From NCBI RefSeq assembly GCF_002192255.1, contig NZ_CP021768.1, positions 4,172,001 through 4,236,000 of the forward strand: DNA of 64,000 bases. The letters are read 5' to 3'. This DNA comes from Stenotrophomonas sp. WZN-1 (GTDB lineage Bacteria > Pseudomonadota > Gammaproteobacteria > Xanthomonadales > Xanthomonadaceae). The notes below the pieces were generated by a model. The model was not told where the DNA came from, made no database searches, and was given only the letters and a program-made list of their open reading frames with translations. Positions 1 to 8,893 of this stretch are shown piece by piece. The stretch's first letter is position 1, and every line of letters begins with the position of its first letter. The translations under genes were made by a program, and so were the position numbers.

Positions 1-604
1 AGACGCAGATCCACACCAGGTCCAGGAAGTGCCAGAACAGGCTCAGGCACGACACGCGGGTGATGTTGGTCGGGGTCAGGCCACGGCGGTAGACCTGGTG
101 CATGACCACCGCCATCCAGATCAGGCCACTGGCCACGTGCAGGCCGTGGGTGGCCACCAGCGCGAAGAACGCCGACAGGTAGGCACTGGTGCTGGGACCG
201 GCGCCTTCGTGGATCAGGTGCGAGAACTCGTAGATCTCCATGCCAATGAACGAGGCACCGAGCACGAAAGTCACGGCCAGCCAGCGCAGCACCGCCGAGG
301 TGTCGTGGCGATGCATCGCCAGCACGGCCTGGCCGTAGGTGATGCTGGAGACCAGCAGCAGGAAGGTCTCGGCCATCACGAACGGCAGCGAGAACAGGTC
401 CTTGCCGGTGGGGCCGCCGGCGTAGGCGGTGCTGAGCACCGCATACGAGGCGAACAGCGAACCGAACAGCACCAGGTCGGACATGAGGTAGACCCACATG
501 CCGAACACCTTCATGCCGCCCTGTTCGTGGCCATGGTCGTGTTCGTGGTGGTCCTCGTGCGCCAGGGTGTCGCTGGCCAGCTCGGGGCGGGTCAACAGGT
601 TCAT
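1..604 (-). CDS. cyoC: cytochrome o ubiquinol oxidase subunit III, 3' end cut by window edge
   Basis: Subunit III of the cytochrome bo3 quinol oxidase, an inner-membrane protein that stabilises the proton-pumping core. The gene reads leftward from ATG at 604 and is still open at the window edge. About 201 residues are visible and perhaps a dozen are missing, judging by the usual length and the final HFLDLVWIC stretch that normally precedes the last helix segment. The N-terminus is His-rich ([15 protein letters not shown]) and is followed by five hydrophobic segments. Its ATG overlaps the cyoB stop as ATGA, so the two are translationally coupled. The order cyoA-cyoB-cyoC matches the known operon; cyoD would lie outside the window. 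Family assignment is firm. Confidence 0.95.
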   Translation of the reverse strand, partial: MNLLTRPELASDTLAHEDHHEHDHGHEQGGMKVFGMWVYLMSDLVLFGSLFASYAVLSTAYAGGPTGKDLFSLPFVMAETFLLLVSSITYGQAVLAMHRHDTSAVLRWLAVTFVLGASFIGMEIYEFSHLIHEGAGPSTSAYLSAFFALVATHGLHVASGLIWMAVVMHQVYRRGLTPTNITRVSCLSLFWHFLDLVWICV

Positions 605-2577
605 GCGCGTACCTCCTTCAACTTGGCCAGGCTGGCCGCTTCGGTGCGCGCCACCTCTTCGGAACTGACGTAGTAGTCCACGTCCTCGTCGTAGGACCGC
701 ACGATCAGGGTGACGATCATCGCGATGAAGCTGGCCGCAGCCATCCACCAGATGTGCCAGACCAGGGCGAAGCACAGCACCAGGATCCAGATGTTGAGGA
801 TCAGTGGCACGCCGGTGTTCTTCGGCATGTGGATCGCTGCGTACTTCTTCGGCGGCGGCGGCAGGCCGCGCTTCTTCGCTTCGTGGAAGGCATCCAGCTC
901 ATCGGCCTTGGGCACCACGGCGAAGTTGTAGAACGGCGGCGGCGACGGCGTGGCCCATTCCAGCGTGCGTGCATTCCACGGGTCGCCGGTCAGGTCCAGG
1001 TTGCGCCTGCGGTCGCGCACGCTCACGTAGATCTGCACCAGCATCAGGATGATGCCCGCGAACACAAACAGTGCACCGATGAAGGCGGCGATCAGGTACG
1101 GCGTCCACGCCGGGTTGTCGTACTGGTTCATGCGGCGGGTCATGCCCATGAAGCCGAGCATGTACAGCGGCATGAAGGCCAGGTAGAAGCCGATCACCCA
1201 GCAGGCGAACGACCACTTGCCCAGACGCTCGTTGAGGGTGAAGCCGAACACCTTCGGGAACCAGTAAGCGAAGCCGGCCAGGTAGCCGAACAGTGCGCCG
1301 CCGATGATGGTGTTGTGGAAGTGCGCGACCAGGAACAGGCTGTTGTGCAGCAGGAAGTCCGCGCCCGGGATGGCCAGCAGCACGCCGGTCATGCCACCGA
1401 TGGTGAAGGTGACCAGGAACGCGATGGTCCACAACATCGGCACGCTGAACTCGACGCGGCCACCGTACATGGTGAACAGCCAGGTAAAGATCTTCACGCC
1501 GGTGGGAATGGCGATGATCATCGTCATGATGCCGAAGAAGGCATTGACGCTGGCACCGGAGCCCATGGTGAAGAAGTGGTGCAGCCAGACGACGAACGAC
1601 AGGATGCCGATCGCCAGCGTGGCGCCGACCATCGACTTGTAGCCGAACAGCTTCTTGCGCGCGAACGTGGCGGTGACTTCGGAGAAGATGCCGAACGCCG
1701 GCAGCACCAGGATGTACACCTCCGGATGGCCCCAGGCCCACACCAGGTTCACGTACATCATCGGGTTGCCACCCAACGTGTTGGTGTAGAAGTTGAAGTC
1801 CAGGTAGCGGTCCAGGGTGAGCGCACCCAGCGCCACGGTCAGGATCGGGAAGGCGGCGATGATGATCACGCTGGTGACCAGCACGGTCCAGGTGAACACC
1901 GGCATCTTCATCAAGGTCATGCCCGGCGCACGCATGCGCAGGATGGTGATGAACAGGTTGACGCCGGTCAGCAACGTGCCGATGCCCGAGGCCTGCAATG
2001 CCCAGATGTAGTAGTCCACGCCCACGCCTGGACTGAACTCGATGCCCGACAGCGGCGGATAGGCGACCCAGCCGGTCATGGCGAATTCGCCAACGCCCAG
2101 CGAGATCATCATCAGCGCAGCGCCGACCACGAAGATCCAGAAGCTGAAGGCGTTGAGGAACGGGAACGCCATGTCGCGTGCGCCGATCTGCAGCGGCACG
2201 ATGATGTTCATCAGGCCGACCACGAACGGGGTGGCCACGAAGAAGATCATGATCACGCCGTGCGCGGTGAAGATCTGGTCGTAGTGCTCCGGTGGCAGGA
2301 AGCCATCGCTGCCCGGCCCGGCCGCGGCCAGCTGCGCGCGCATCATCAGCGCGTCGGCGAAGCCACGCACCAGCATGACCAGCGCCACCACCACATACAT
2401 GATGCCGATCTTCTTGTGGTCCACGGTGGTGAACCAGTCACGCCACAGCGGGCCCCACAGCTTGAAGTACGTCACCGCGCCGAGCAGCGCGAGGCCACCC
2501 AGCACCATGGCCGCCAGTGTGACCACGACGATCGGCTCGTGCAGCGGCACGGCCTCCCACGTCAATTTACCCAACAT
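601..2577 (-). CDS. cyoB: cytochrome o ubiquinol oxidase subunit I
   Basis: Catalytic subunit I of the bo3-type heme-copper quinol oxidase. It oxidises ubiquinol, reduces oxygen to water and pumps protons across the inner membrane. At 658 residues it matches the family length. Visible landmarks are the low-spin heme His region ([10 protein letters not shown]), the copper/cross-link motif [15 protein letters not shown], the HHFF pair and [11 protein letters not shown] near the high-spin heme ligands. The start at 2577 is preceded by an AGGAG ribosome site that overlaps the cyoA stop codon, leaving 5 bp between the genes. The stop overlaps the cyoC start. The bo3 rather than aa3 assignment rests on the neighbouring cyoA and cyoC and on the overall sequence type. 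Confidence 0.97.
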   Translation of the reverse strand: MLGKLTWEAVPLHEPIVVVTLAAMVLGGLALLGAVTYFKLWGPLWRDWFTTVDHKKIGIMYVVVALVMLVRGFADALMMRAQLAAAGPGSDGFLPPEHYDQIFTAHGVIMIFFVATPFVVGLMNIIVPLQIGARDMAFPFLNAFSFWIFVVGAALMMISLGVGEFAMTGWVAYPPLSGIEFSPGVGVDYYIWALQASGIGTLLTGVNLFITILRMRAPGMTLMKMPVFTWTVLVTSVIIIAAFPILTVALGALTLDRYLDFNFYTNTLGGNPMMYVNLVWAWGHPEVYILVLPAFGIFSEVTATFARKKLFGYKSMVGATLAIGILSFVVWLHHFFTMGSGASVNAFFGIMTMIIAIPTGVKIFTWLFTMYGGRVEFSVPMLWTIAFLVTFTIGGMTGVLLAIPGADFLLHNSLFLVAHFHNTIIGGALFGYLAGFAYWFPKVFGFTLNERLGKWSFACWVIGFYLAFMPLYMLGFMGMTRRMNQYDNPAWTPYLIAAFIGALFVFAGIILMLVQIYVSVRDRRRNLDLTGDPWNARTLEWATPSPPPFYNFAVVPKADELDAFHEAKKRGLPPPPKKYAAIHMPKNTGVPLILNIWILVLCFALVWHIWWMAAASFIAMIVTLIVRSYDEDVDYYVSSEEVARTEAASLAKLKEVRA

Positions 2578-2582
2578 GTTCG

Positions 2583-3488
2583 TTACTCCTGGGAAACCTG
2601 GGCACCACCGGCAGCACCCACCGGGGTAGCAGCAGTGGTGTTCTCACCGACGCCGATGAACTGGTCGATGACCTTCTTGAACAGCAGCGGTTCGACGCTG
2701 GAGAAGTGCTGCACCGGCGCGTTCTTCGACGGTGCGGCCAGCGCCTTGAACTGGTTGAAATCCAGTGCCTGCGGTGCGCTGCGCACCTCGGCCACCCAGC
2801 GCTCGAACGCCTCGTTGCTGCTGGCGGTGGCGATGAACTTCATGTTCGAGAAGCCATGGCCGCTGTAGTTGCCGGACATGCCGCGGAACTGGCCGGGCTC
2901 GTTGGCAATCAGGTGCAGCTGCGTGCGCATGCCGGCCATCGCGTAGATCTGCCCACCCAGCTGCGGGATGAAGAAGGTATTCATCGTCGAGTTGGAGGTG
3001 ATGTTGAACGCCAGCGGGCGGTTGGCCGGGAAGTTGAGCTGGTTGACCGTGGCGATGCCCAGGTCCGGGTACACGAACACCCACTTCCAGTCGGTGGCGA
3101 TCACGTCCACGTGCAGCGGTTCACCGGCCACGTCCAGCGGCTTGTACGGGTCCAGCTCGTGGGTCGACTTCCACACGATCACCGCCAGCCCGGCGATGAT
3201 CAGCAGCGGCACGCCCCAGACCACGATCTCCACCTTGGTGGAGTGCGACCAGTCCGGCGTGTATTTCGCTTTGGTGTTGCCGGCGCGGAAGCGCCAGGCG
3301 AATACGAAGGTCAGCACGATGGCCGGTATCACCACGATCAGCATCAGGCCGATGCAGATCAGGATCAGGTCGCGCTGGGCGAGCCCGACCATGCCCTTCG
3401 AATCCAGCAGCACCCAGTCACAGCCCGACAGGCCGACGCAGGCCAGGGCGACCAGCGCCAGGCGGATGCGGTTCCAGCAGATATTCAT
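2583..3488 (-). CDS. cyoA: cytochrome o ubiquinol oxidase subunit II, lipoprotein
   Basis: Subunit II of the cytochrome bo3 oxidase, 301 residues. The N-terminus is a lipoprotein signal ending in the lipobox LSGC, as in other CyoA proteins, so it is anchored on the periplasmic side. Two transmembrane segments follow (about residues 38-60 and 85-105), then a cupredoxin-like periplasmic domain with [12 protein letters not shown] and the quinol-oxidase-type core lacking a CuA cluster. It is the first gene of the leftward cyo operon. The start at 3488 has only a weak ribosome site but fits the signal peptide. The upstream 180 bp is shared with a divergent MocR-type regulator and contains that regulator's likely operator. 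Confidence 0.96.
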   Translation of the reverse strand: MNICWNRIRLALVALACVGLSGCDWVLLDSKGMVGLAQRDLILICIGLMLIVVIPAIVLTFVFAWRFRAGNTKAKYTPDWSHSTKVEIVVWGVPLLIIAGLAVIVWKSTHELDPYKPLDVAGEPLHVDVIATDWKWVFVYPDLGIATVNQLNFPANRPLAFNITSNSTMNTFFIPQLGGQIYAMAGMRTQLHLIANEPGQFRGMSGNYSGHGFSNMKFIATASSNEAFERWVAEVRSAPQALDFNQFKALAAPSKNAPVQHFSSVEPLLFKKVIDQFIGVGENTTAATPVGAAGGAQVSQE

Positions 3489-3611
3489 TGGAGGTCAACC
3501 CTGTTGAAGAAGCGCGCTTGACCGGCTCGCCTGCGCGCAGCGCCCGGGCGTGGAGCGGCTACACTGTGGGTACGAGGTCGCCTACAAGCAGGCGAACCAC
3601 TCCAATCAAGC

Positions 3612-3636
3612 CCATACAAGATACATCATTGTATGG
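3612..3636. promoter_or_regulatory. inverted-repeat operator between cyoA and the MocR-type regulator
   Basis: A perfect 8-bp inverted repeat, CCATACAA-N9-TTGTATGG, lies 36 bp before the regulator start and about 120 bp before cyoA. A further GTATGG half-site follows at 3653-3658. The same CCATACAA-N9-TTGTATG arrangement recurs at 5109-5131. MocR-family regulators are known to bind such repeats near their own genes, so autoregulation, and possibly control of cyo, is inferred. Confidence 0.7.
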
Positions 3637-3671
3637 ACTTGTGCATCTGCACGTATGGAAAAAACTGACCG

Positions 3672-5087
3672 ATGACGCCACCTGCCGCCGGCCGCCGCCT
3701 GAAACATCCCAATCGCACCTGGGTTCGCCCCTTCCGCGAGGGCGCCGGCCCGCTGTACCTGCAGATTGCCCAGCAGGTCCGCGAGGCGGTGGATGACGGG
3801 GTGCTGCGCCCGGGCGACCGCCTGCCGCCGCAGCGCGACGTGGCCCAGCAGGTGGGCGTGGACCTGACCACAGTCACCCGCGCCTTCGCCGAGCTGCGCC
3901 AGGCCGGGCTGCTCGACGCGCAGGGCGCTGGCGGTACCTTCATCGCGCTGTCGGCCGGCAACCGCAGCACCTCGGTCGACCTGAGCATGAACATCCCGCC
4001 GCTGCTGGGCAGCGCGCCGTTCGCACAGGGCATGGAGGCCGGTTTCCAGCACGTGGGCCAGCAGCTGGGCCAGGGCGAACTGATGAGCTACCACGTCGGC
4101 GCCGGCACCCGCGAGGACCGCGCCGCCGCGGTGCAGTGGCTGGCGCCGATGCTGGGCACGGTGGGTGCCGACCAGGTGGTGATCTGCCCCGGCGCGCAGA
4201 CCGCGCTGTGCGCGCTGATCCTGGCCCGCACCCAGCCGGGCGAGCTGATTGCCGCCGAGCAGCTGACCTATCCGGGCCTGCTGGCCGCCGCACGCGTGCT
4301 GCAGCGGGGCGTGGTGCCAGTGGCGATGGACGCCGAAGGCATGCTGCCCGAAGCGCTGGAAGAGGCCTGCCAGCTGCGTCGCCCGCGCCTGCTGTATCTG
4401 GTACCGACCATCCAGAACCCGACCACGGCGACGATGTCGGCACGGCGCCGGCAGGCACTGCTGGCGGTCGCGAAGCGCCACGATCTAACCGTGATCGAAG
4501 ACGATCCCTACTGGTTGCTGGCCGGGGACGCCGCACCGCCGCTGGCCGCACACCGCGATGCGGGCTGTCCGGTCTATTACATCTCCACCCTGTCCAAGTG
4601 CCTGGCCCCGGGCCTGCGCACCGCCTACCTGGTGGTGCCGGCCGGCGAGCCGATGGAACCGGTGCTGGACGCCCTGCGCGCGATCGCGCTGATGCCAACC
4701 CAGCCGATGGTGGCGGTGGCCTCGCAGTGGATCCGCAGCGGCCAGGCCGAGGACATGGTGCAGCGCTTCCAGCAGGAGCTGCGCGAGCGCCAGGCGATTG
4801 CCGCGCAGTACCTGCCGTCCCGCGCGCGGGCGCACCCGGCCGGCCTGCACGTATGGCTGCCGCTGCCGCCGCGGCTGGACCAGTACCGGCTGATCCAGGC
4901 CGCACAGGAACAGGGGCTGGGCATCGCCAGCTCGGATGCCTTCAGTGTGGAAGAGCCGCCACCGGGCAATGCGATCCGCCTGTCGCTGGGCGGCGCGGTC
5001 GACCAGGGCGCGCTGGCCGGGGCACTGGCCAAGCTGAACGAGATCCTGTCCGAGGCCCCCGAGGCACGGCACAACGCCATCGTCTGA
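3672..5087 (+). CDS. MocR-type PLP-dependent transcriptional regulator (first paralog)
   Basis: A 471-residue fusion of an N-terminal GntR winged helix-turn-helix (about residues 18-85, with LPPQRDVAQQ and VDLTTVTRAFAELR) and a fold-type I aminotransferase-like domain (about 100-460). The PLP-binding lysine is likely in the STLSKCLAPGLR segment and the Asp partner in EDDPYW. In this family PLP acts as an effector ligand, and catalysis is usually lost. The gene is divergent from cyoA and faces an inverted-repeat operator 36 bp upstream. A closely similar paralog lies at 6030-7544. The repeated operator just downstream of this gene suggests it controls the 5161-7544 genes as well as itself. The effector cannot be read from the sequence. 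Confidence 0.9.
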   Translation: MTPPAAGRRLKHPNRTWVRPFREGAGPLYLQIAQQVREAVDDGVLRPGDRLPPQRDVAQQVGVDLTTVTRAFAELRQAGLLDAQGAGGTFIALSAGNRSTSVDLSMNIPPLLGSAPFAQGMEAGFQHVGQQLGQGELMSYHVGAGTREDRAAAVQWLAPMLGTVGADQVVICPGAQTALCALILARTQPGELIAAEQLTYPGLLAAARVLQRGVVPVAMDAEGMLPEALEEACQLRRPRLLYLVPTIQNPTTATMSARRRQALLAVAKRHDLTVIEDDPYWLLAGDAAPPLAAHRDAGCPVYYISTLSKCLAPGLRTAYLVVPAGEPMEPVLDALRAIALMPTQPMVAVASQWIRSGQAEDMVQRFQQELRERQAIAAQYLPSRARAHPAGLHVWLPLPPRLDQYRLIQAAQEQGLGIASSDAFSVEEPPPGNAIRLSLGGAVDQGALAGALAKLNEILSEAPEARHNAIV

Positions 5088-5102
5088 ACGGGGCGCATGG
5101 CG

Positions 5103-5148
5103 CTTCATCCATACAAGATGATATTTTGTATGCAATGTATGGATGAAG
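5103..5148. promoter_or_regulatory. compound inverted-repeat operator of the MocR-type regulator
   Basis: A 13-bp perfect inverted repeat (CTTCATCCATACA at 5103-5115 and its complement at 5136-5148) encloses a second overlapping repeat, CCATACAA-N9-TTGTATGC at 5109-5132. The inner spacing equals that at 3612-3636. It overlaps the only gap before the two-gene cassette at 5161-6020, so it is probably that operon's operator. Confidence 0.72.
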
Positions 5149-5160
5149 GGACGTGCCTCG

Positions 5161-5421
5161 ATGCGCGCCGAGAAACTGAAGTTCCACCTGGTGATGGCCG
5201 GCTGTGGCGGCTTTGTGGTGTTGATGCTAGCCGCGCTGGCCTGGGTCTGCCTGCAGCCACAGACCGTGGACGTACAGGCCGCCGAACGCCACGCCATCGA
5301 GCAATGCGTGCAGCGCAGCGAGGATCCGTCGCGTAGCGAGATCCAGCGCCGCGCGCAGGCCGATTCCTGCCGCGAGATGCGCAAGCAGTACGTGCACAAG
5401 TTCGGCCGGGAAGATTCCTGA
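5161..5421 (+). CDS. small single-pass membrane protein, unknown function
   Basis: An 86-residue protein with one N-terminal transmembrane helix (about residues 9-32, LVMAGCGGFVVLMLAALAWV) followed by a charged, probably periplasmic tail holding two Cys residues (EQCVQRSED and DSCREMRKQY). The ATG at 5161 was chosen because an earlier in-frame ATG at 5143 lies inside the operator palindrome; AAGGG at 5146-5150 could serve as ribosome site. Its stop overlaps the start of the thioredoxin-like gene (TGATG), so the two are coupled. I do not recognise a named family. The cysteine pair beside a thioredoxin-like partner hints at a redox role, which is inference only. Confidence 0.75.
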   Translation: MRAEKLKFHLVMAGCGGFVVLMLAALAWVCLQPQTVDVQAAERHAIEQCVQRSEDPSRSEIQRRAQADSCREMRKQYVHKFGREDS

Positions 5422-6020
5422 TGGGCGCAGCCGCGCCGCGTCGCCGCTGGCTGCTGCCGACGATGATCGCCCTCGCCTGCCTGTTCATGGCCGGCGTCGC
5501 GGCTGCACTGTGGCAGTACTTCGGCTACAGCGCGCAGTCGACGTTCACCGAACAGGCCATCGTCTTCGACGACTCGCAGCTGCGCCTGCCGGCCGATCTG
5601 GCTGGTGACACCGGCCGCATCCGCGTAGTGCATTTCTGGGACCCGGCCTGCGGCGTGTGCAACCGGGAAACCGGCGCGCACCTGAGCTACCTGATCAGCA
5701 TGTACCGCCGCGCTGGCATCGACTTCTATGCGATCCGCCGCCCCGGCACCCAGGGCGAACTGCCCGAGCCGCTGCGCAACAAGGTGATCAACCTGCCGAC
5801 CATCGGCGGCATCGAGCACATTCCGGCCAGCCCTGCTGTCGCTATCTGGGACCGGCAGGGCCATCTGGCCTACGCCGGCCCGTACAGCATCGGCATGGTC
5901 TGCAACTCGGCCAACAGCTTCGTCGAACCGCTGCTGGACAAACTGGTACGCGGCGAAACCGTGCGCCCGAAAGGACTGCTTGCCGTGGGCTGCTACTGCC
6001 CCTGGCCGGCCAAGCGCTGA
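5421..6020 (+). CDS. membrane-anchored thioredoxin-fold protein (DUF6436-like)
   Basis: 199 residues. It has an N-terminal membrane anchor (about residues 10-32) and then a thioredoxin-like domain whose active-site region reads HFWDPACGVCNRETG, giving a CGVC redox motif near residue 77. Later features such as the cis-Pro-like ASPAVAIWD segment also fit a thioredoxin fold on the periplasmic side. The length and motif resemble proteins labelled DUF6436 in xanthomonads, recalled rather than searched. The start overlaps the upstream gene by one base and the next regulator begins 9 bp after the stop, so 5161-5421-6030 is probably one transcript. Its substrate is unknown; disulfide handling linked to the neighbouring quinol oxidase is possible but unproven. 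Confidence 0.85.
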   Translation: MGAAAPRRRWLLPTMIALACLFMAGVAAALWQYFGYSAQSTFTEQAIVFDDSQLRLPADLAGDTGRIRVVHFWDPACGVCNRETGAHLSYLISMYRRAGIDFYAIRRPGTQGELPEPLRNKVINLPTIGGIEHIPASPAVAIWDRQGHLAYAGPYSIGMVCNSANSFVEPLLDKLVRGETVRPKGLLAVGCYCPWPAKR

Positions 6021-6029
6021 GGACGCGCA

Positions 6030-7544
6030 ATGACATCACTGACGCTGGCCGGTGCGGCCGCCGCAAACAACAACGGCGGTCACCTGTCCGAACCGACCGA
6101 TGGTTATGGACAGGCTCCCGCCGTTGGAAGCAACGATACGCCCCGACATGTTCCGTACATGCCGCGACCGGATGTCGCAGCCCGCGAATGGGTGCAGGAC
6201 GTGCTCGCGCACAACGGGCCGATCTACCTGCGCATCGTCAATTCGCTGGAACGCACGGTGCGCCGCGGTGGCCTCGCACCGGGCCAGCGCCTGCCCTCGC
6301 AGCGCGCGTTGGCGCAGCAGCTCGGCGTCGACCTGACCACGGTGACGCGGGCATTTGATGAAGCACGCAAGCGCGGCCTGATCGAGGCGCGCGGGCCACA
6401 AGGCAGTTTCATCGCACCGCCCAAGGCCGGCTTCGACCAGGTGGTGGACCTGAGCATGAACGTGCCGCCGGTGCCCGATGCAGATGCATTGGCCGAGACG
6501 CTGCGTCGCGGTGCAGCCGCCGTGCTTGCGCGCAGCAATGCACCGAACCTGATGACCTACCACCTGGGCGGCGGCAACCCGACCGACCGCCATGCGGCAG
6601 CGCGCTGGCTGCAACCGATGCTGGGCGCGGTGGACGATGCCTGCCTGCTGCTGACCGAAGGTGCGCAGGTGGCGTTGGCCGCCATCCTGGTCAGCCAGGG
6701 ACGCGATGGCGACGCAATCCTGTGCGACACGCTGGTCTACCCGGGCCTGCTGCAGGCCGCGGCCGCGCTGGGCCGGCGACTGCTGCCGGTGGACAGCGAC
6801 GAGCACGGCATGTGCCCCGAGGCGCTGGCGCGGTTGGCACGCGAAAGCGGTGCGCGGCTGGTCTATCTCAATTCCACCTGCCAGAATCCGACCGCACTGA
6901 CCCTGCCGCTGCATCGGCGCGAAGCGCTGGCGCGCGTGCTGGAAAGCGAAGGCCTGCTGGCGATCGAAGACGATCCTTACTGGCACCTCGCCGAAGAGGC
7001 ACCGACACCGCTGGCAACGCTGGCACCGCGTCAAGTGTTCCATGTGGCGACGCTGTCGAAGGTGATCAGCCCCGGCCTGCGCACCGCCTTCGTGCGCTGC
7101 CCGAGTGCCGCGCACGCCGAGGCGATGGCGTCGGCCCTGCGGGCCACCCGGTTGATGGGGCATCCGCTGGTGGCGGCGCTGGCGAGCCAGCTGCTGCTGG
7201 ATGGTTCGGCACAGTCACTGCTGGCGCAGGTCCGCACCGAGGCGCGCGAGCGCATGCGCATGGCGCGGTATCTGCTGGCGCCGTCGCTGCTGCAGCGTGC
7301 CGAGGGCCTGCATGCCTGGTGCCGGGTACCGGCGCCGTGGACCGACGCCACGCTGGTGCGTACCGCGCAGCTGCAGGGTCTGGCGATCGCACCGTCATCG
7401 GCATTCTGCCCGCCCGGGGTGCTGCATCAGAACGGCGTGCGGCTGTCGCTGGGATTGGCAGCGGATCGCCGGCAGCTGGAAAGTGCGCTGCGACGGATCG
7501 ATCGGTTGTTGTTGTCGGATGCGTTGCCGGCGATCGAGCGGTAG
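6030..7544 (+). CDS. MocR-type PLP-dependent transcriptional regulator (second paralog)
   Basis: A 504-residue paralog of the regulator at 3672. It has a GntR-type winged helix at about residues 66-135 (LPSQRALAQQ, VDLTTVTRAFDEAR) and an aminotransferase-like domain to the end (EDDPYWHLAEE, ATLSKVISPGLR with the probable PLP lysine). The N-terminus is about 45 residues longer than in the paralog. The ATG at 6030 is supported by a GAGGA ribosome site and 9-bp spacing from the upstream stop; a later ATG at 6160 would give a paralog-like length and remains possible. It is probably co-transcribed with the thioredoxin-like cassette. No copy of the CCATACAA box lies directly before it. Confidence 0.88.
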   Translation: MTSLTLAGAAAANNNGGHLSEPTDGYGQAPAVGSNDTPRHVPYMPRPDVAAREWVQDVLAHNGPIYLRIVNSLERTVRRGGLAPGQRLPSQRALAQQLGVDLTTVTRAFDEARKRGLIEARGPQGSFIAPPKAGFDQVVDLSMNVPPVPDADALAETLRRGAAAVLARSNAPNLMTYHLGGGNPTDRHAAARWLQPMLGAVDDACLLLTEGAQVALAAILVSQGRDGDAILCDTLVYPGLLQAAAALGRRLLPVDSDEHGMCPEALARLARESGARLVYLNSTCQNPTALTLPLHRREALARVLESEGLLAIEDDPYWHLAEEAPTPLATLAPRQVFHVATLSKVISPGLRTAFVRCPSAAHAEAMASALRATRLMGHPLVAALASQLLLDGSAQSLLAQVRTEARERMRMARYLLAPSLLQRAEGLHAWCRVPAPWTDATLVRTAQLQGLAIAPSSAFCPPGVLHQNGVRLSLGLAADRRQLESALRRIDRLLLSDALPAIER

Positions 7545-7557
7545 GCGTGGATGGGGT

Positions 7558-7582
7558 GTGCCAACCAAGGTTGGCACCCACC
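7558..7582. repeat. palindromic REP-like element
   Basis: A GTGCCAACC-AA-GGTTGGCAC palindrome followed by CCACC, read here on the minus orientation of the GGTAGGTGCC type seen again at 56713 and 61585. It sits between two convergent genes and may act as a bidirectional transcript end. Confidence 0.7.
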
Positions 7583-7591
7583 AGAGCAGGG

Positions 7592-8893
7592 TCAGGCCAG
7601 GGCAGAGAGCGCCTGCACCAACGCATCCATCTGCTCCGGCCGGGTGAACACCGACGGCGTCACCCGCACGCAGGCGCCGGAGTCCAAACCGTCGCGATGG
7701 GTGGTGAACACGCGATGCTCGTCCAGCAGGCGCTTCTGCAGCGCGATGTTGTCCGCCACGCTGGCGCGCCCGCGCAGGCGGAAGCTGGCCAGCGCACTGG
7801 CCAGCGCAGGATCCGGCGAGGACAGCACTTCGATATGCGCCATCTGCCGCGCCGGCACGGTCCAGCGCTCACGCAGGTAGCGCAGGCGCGCCTGCTTGTT
7901 GGCCGCACCGATGCGTTGATGCAGGGCAATCGCCTCCGGGAGTGCCAGATAGGCGGCGAAGTTGACCGTACCGGTATGCACACGGCTGCCCACGCGACCA
8001 TCGTCGGTCTCGCCCATGTAGGGGTCCAGGTCGGTTACGCGCCCCTTGCGCACGTACATCGCGCCGACACCGACCGGCGCACCGATCCACTTGTGCAGGT
8101 TGATGCCGACGAAATCGGCCTTCAGCTGCGGCACCGCGTAGTCGATCTGGCCAAACCCATGGGCCGCATCGACGATCACATCGATGCCGTGCGCACGCGC
8201 GCGTTCGGCGATCTCGGCCACCGGCAGCACCAGCCCATGGCGGTGGCTGACCTGGGTCAGCAGCACCAGCTTCAGACGCGGCAACCGCGCGAATGCGTCC
8301 TCATACGCCTGCAGGATCTGCGCGTGGTCAGGCACCGCCGGCAGCGCGATACGCTCGACCTGCACGCCACGCCGCTGCTGCAGCCAGCGCATCGCGCCGA
8401 TCATGCTGTCGTAGTCGATGTCGGCGTAGAGCACCTGGTCGCCAGGCTGCAGGCGGTTGTAGCCGCCGATCAGCGCCAGCATCGCCTCGGTGGCACCACG
8501 GGTCAGTGCGATCTCGTCGGCACCCACGCCCAGCAACTCGGCCACCTGCCGCTGCACCGCCATGTACTGCGCCGGAAACTCGCGACGGCCATACCACGCG
8601 TTGCCACGGTTCACCTCGGCGGTGTGGCGCTGGTAGCTGGCCAGCGTCTCTCGGCCCATCGCCCCCCAGTAGCCGTTCTCCAGGTGGTTCACTTCATCGG
8701 TGATGTCGAAGTGGCTGGCCACGGTGGCCCAGTAGCCTTCATCGCGGGCCAGCACGTCCGGCGCCACGGTCGTTGCGGGAATCTGCATGGGCGAAGCGTA
8801 ACCCGCGGCAGCCATGGCCGGCAGTGAAGACAGCGCGGCTGCAGCCGGCAGCAGTGCACCGGCACGCAACAGGGAGCGGCGGGTCGGGTCCAT
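7592..8893 (-). CDS. Tat-exported class V aminotransferase-family PLP enzyme
   Basis: 433 residues. The first 30 form a twin-arginine signal (RRSLLRAGALLPAAAALSSL, cleavage likely after AMAAA), so the enzyme is expected in the periplasm already folded with cofactor. The class V aminotransferase / isopenicillin-N epimerase-like core includes LTRGATEAM, VDAAHGFGQ (the Asp that contacts the pyridine nitrogen) and INLHKWIGAP with the PLP lysine. Its ATG overlaps the stop of the upstream TonB receptor as ATGA. An apparent continuation of the reading frame beyond 8893 into the receptor gene is not meaningful. A periplasmic PLP enzyme of this type is known as PvdN in pyoverdine maturation, making metallophore or peptide tailoring a reasonable but unproven idea. 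Confidence 0.88.
   Translation of the reverse strand: MDPTRRSLLRAGALLPAAAALSSLPAMAAAGYASPMQIPATTVAPDVLARDEGYWATVASHFDITDEVNHLENGYWGAMGRETLASYQRHTAEVNRGNAWYGRREFPAQYMAVQRQVAELLGVGADEIALTRGATEAMLALIGGYNRLQPGDQVLYADIDYDSMIGAMRWLQQRRGVQVERIALPAVPDHAQILQAYEDAFARLPRLKLVLLTQVSHRHGLVLPVAEIAERARAHGIDVIVDAAHGFGQIDYAVPQLKADFVGINLHKWIGAPVGVGAMYVRKGRVTDLDPYMGETDDGRVGSRVHTGTVNFAAYLALPEAIALHQRIGAANKQARLRYLRERWTVPARQMAHIEVLSSPDPALASALASFRLRGRASVADNIALQKRLLDEHRVFTTHRDGLDSGACVRVTPSVFTRPEQMDALVQALSALA

Noticed and set aside
754..2868. 704-codon open frame on the plus strand
   Set aside because: Antisense to cyoB and cyoA, both certain genes. Composition is His/Gln/Arg-rich, as expected from a shadow frame.
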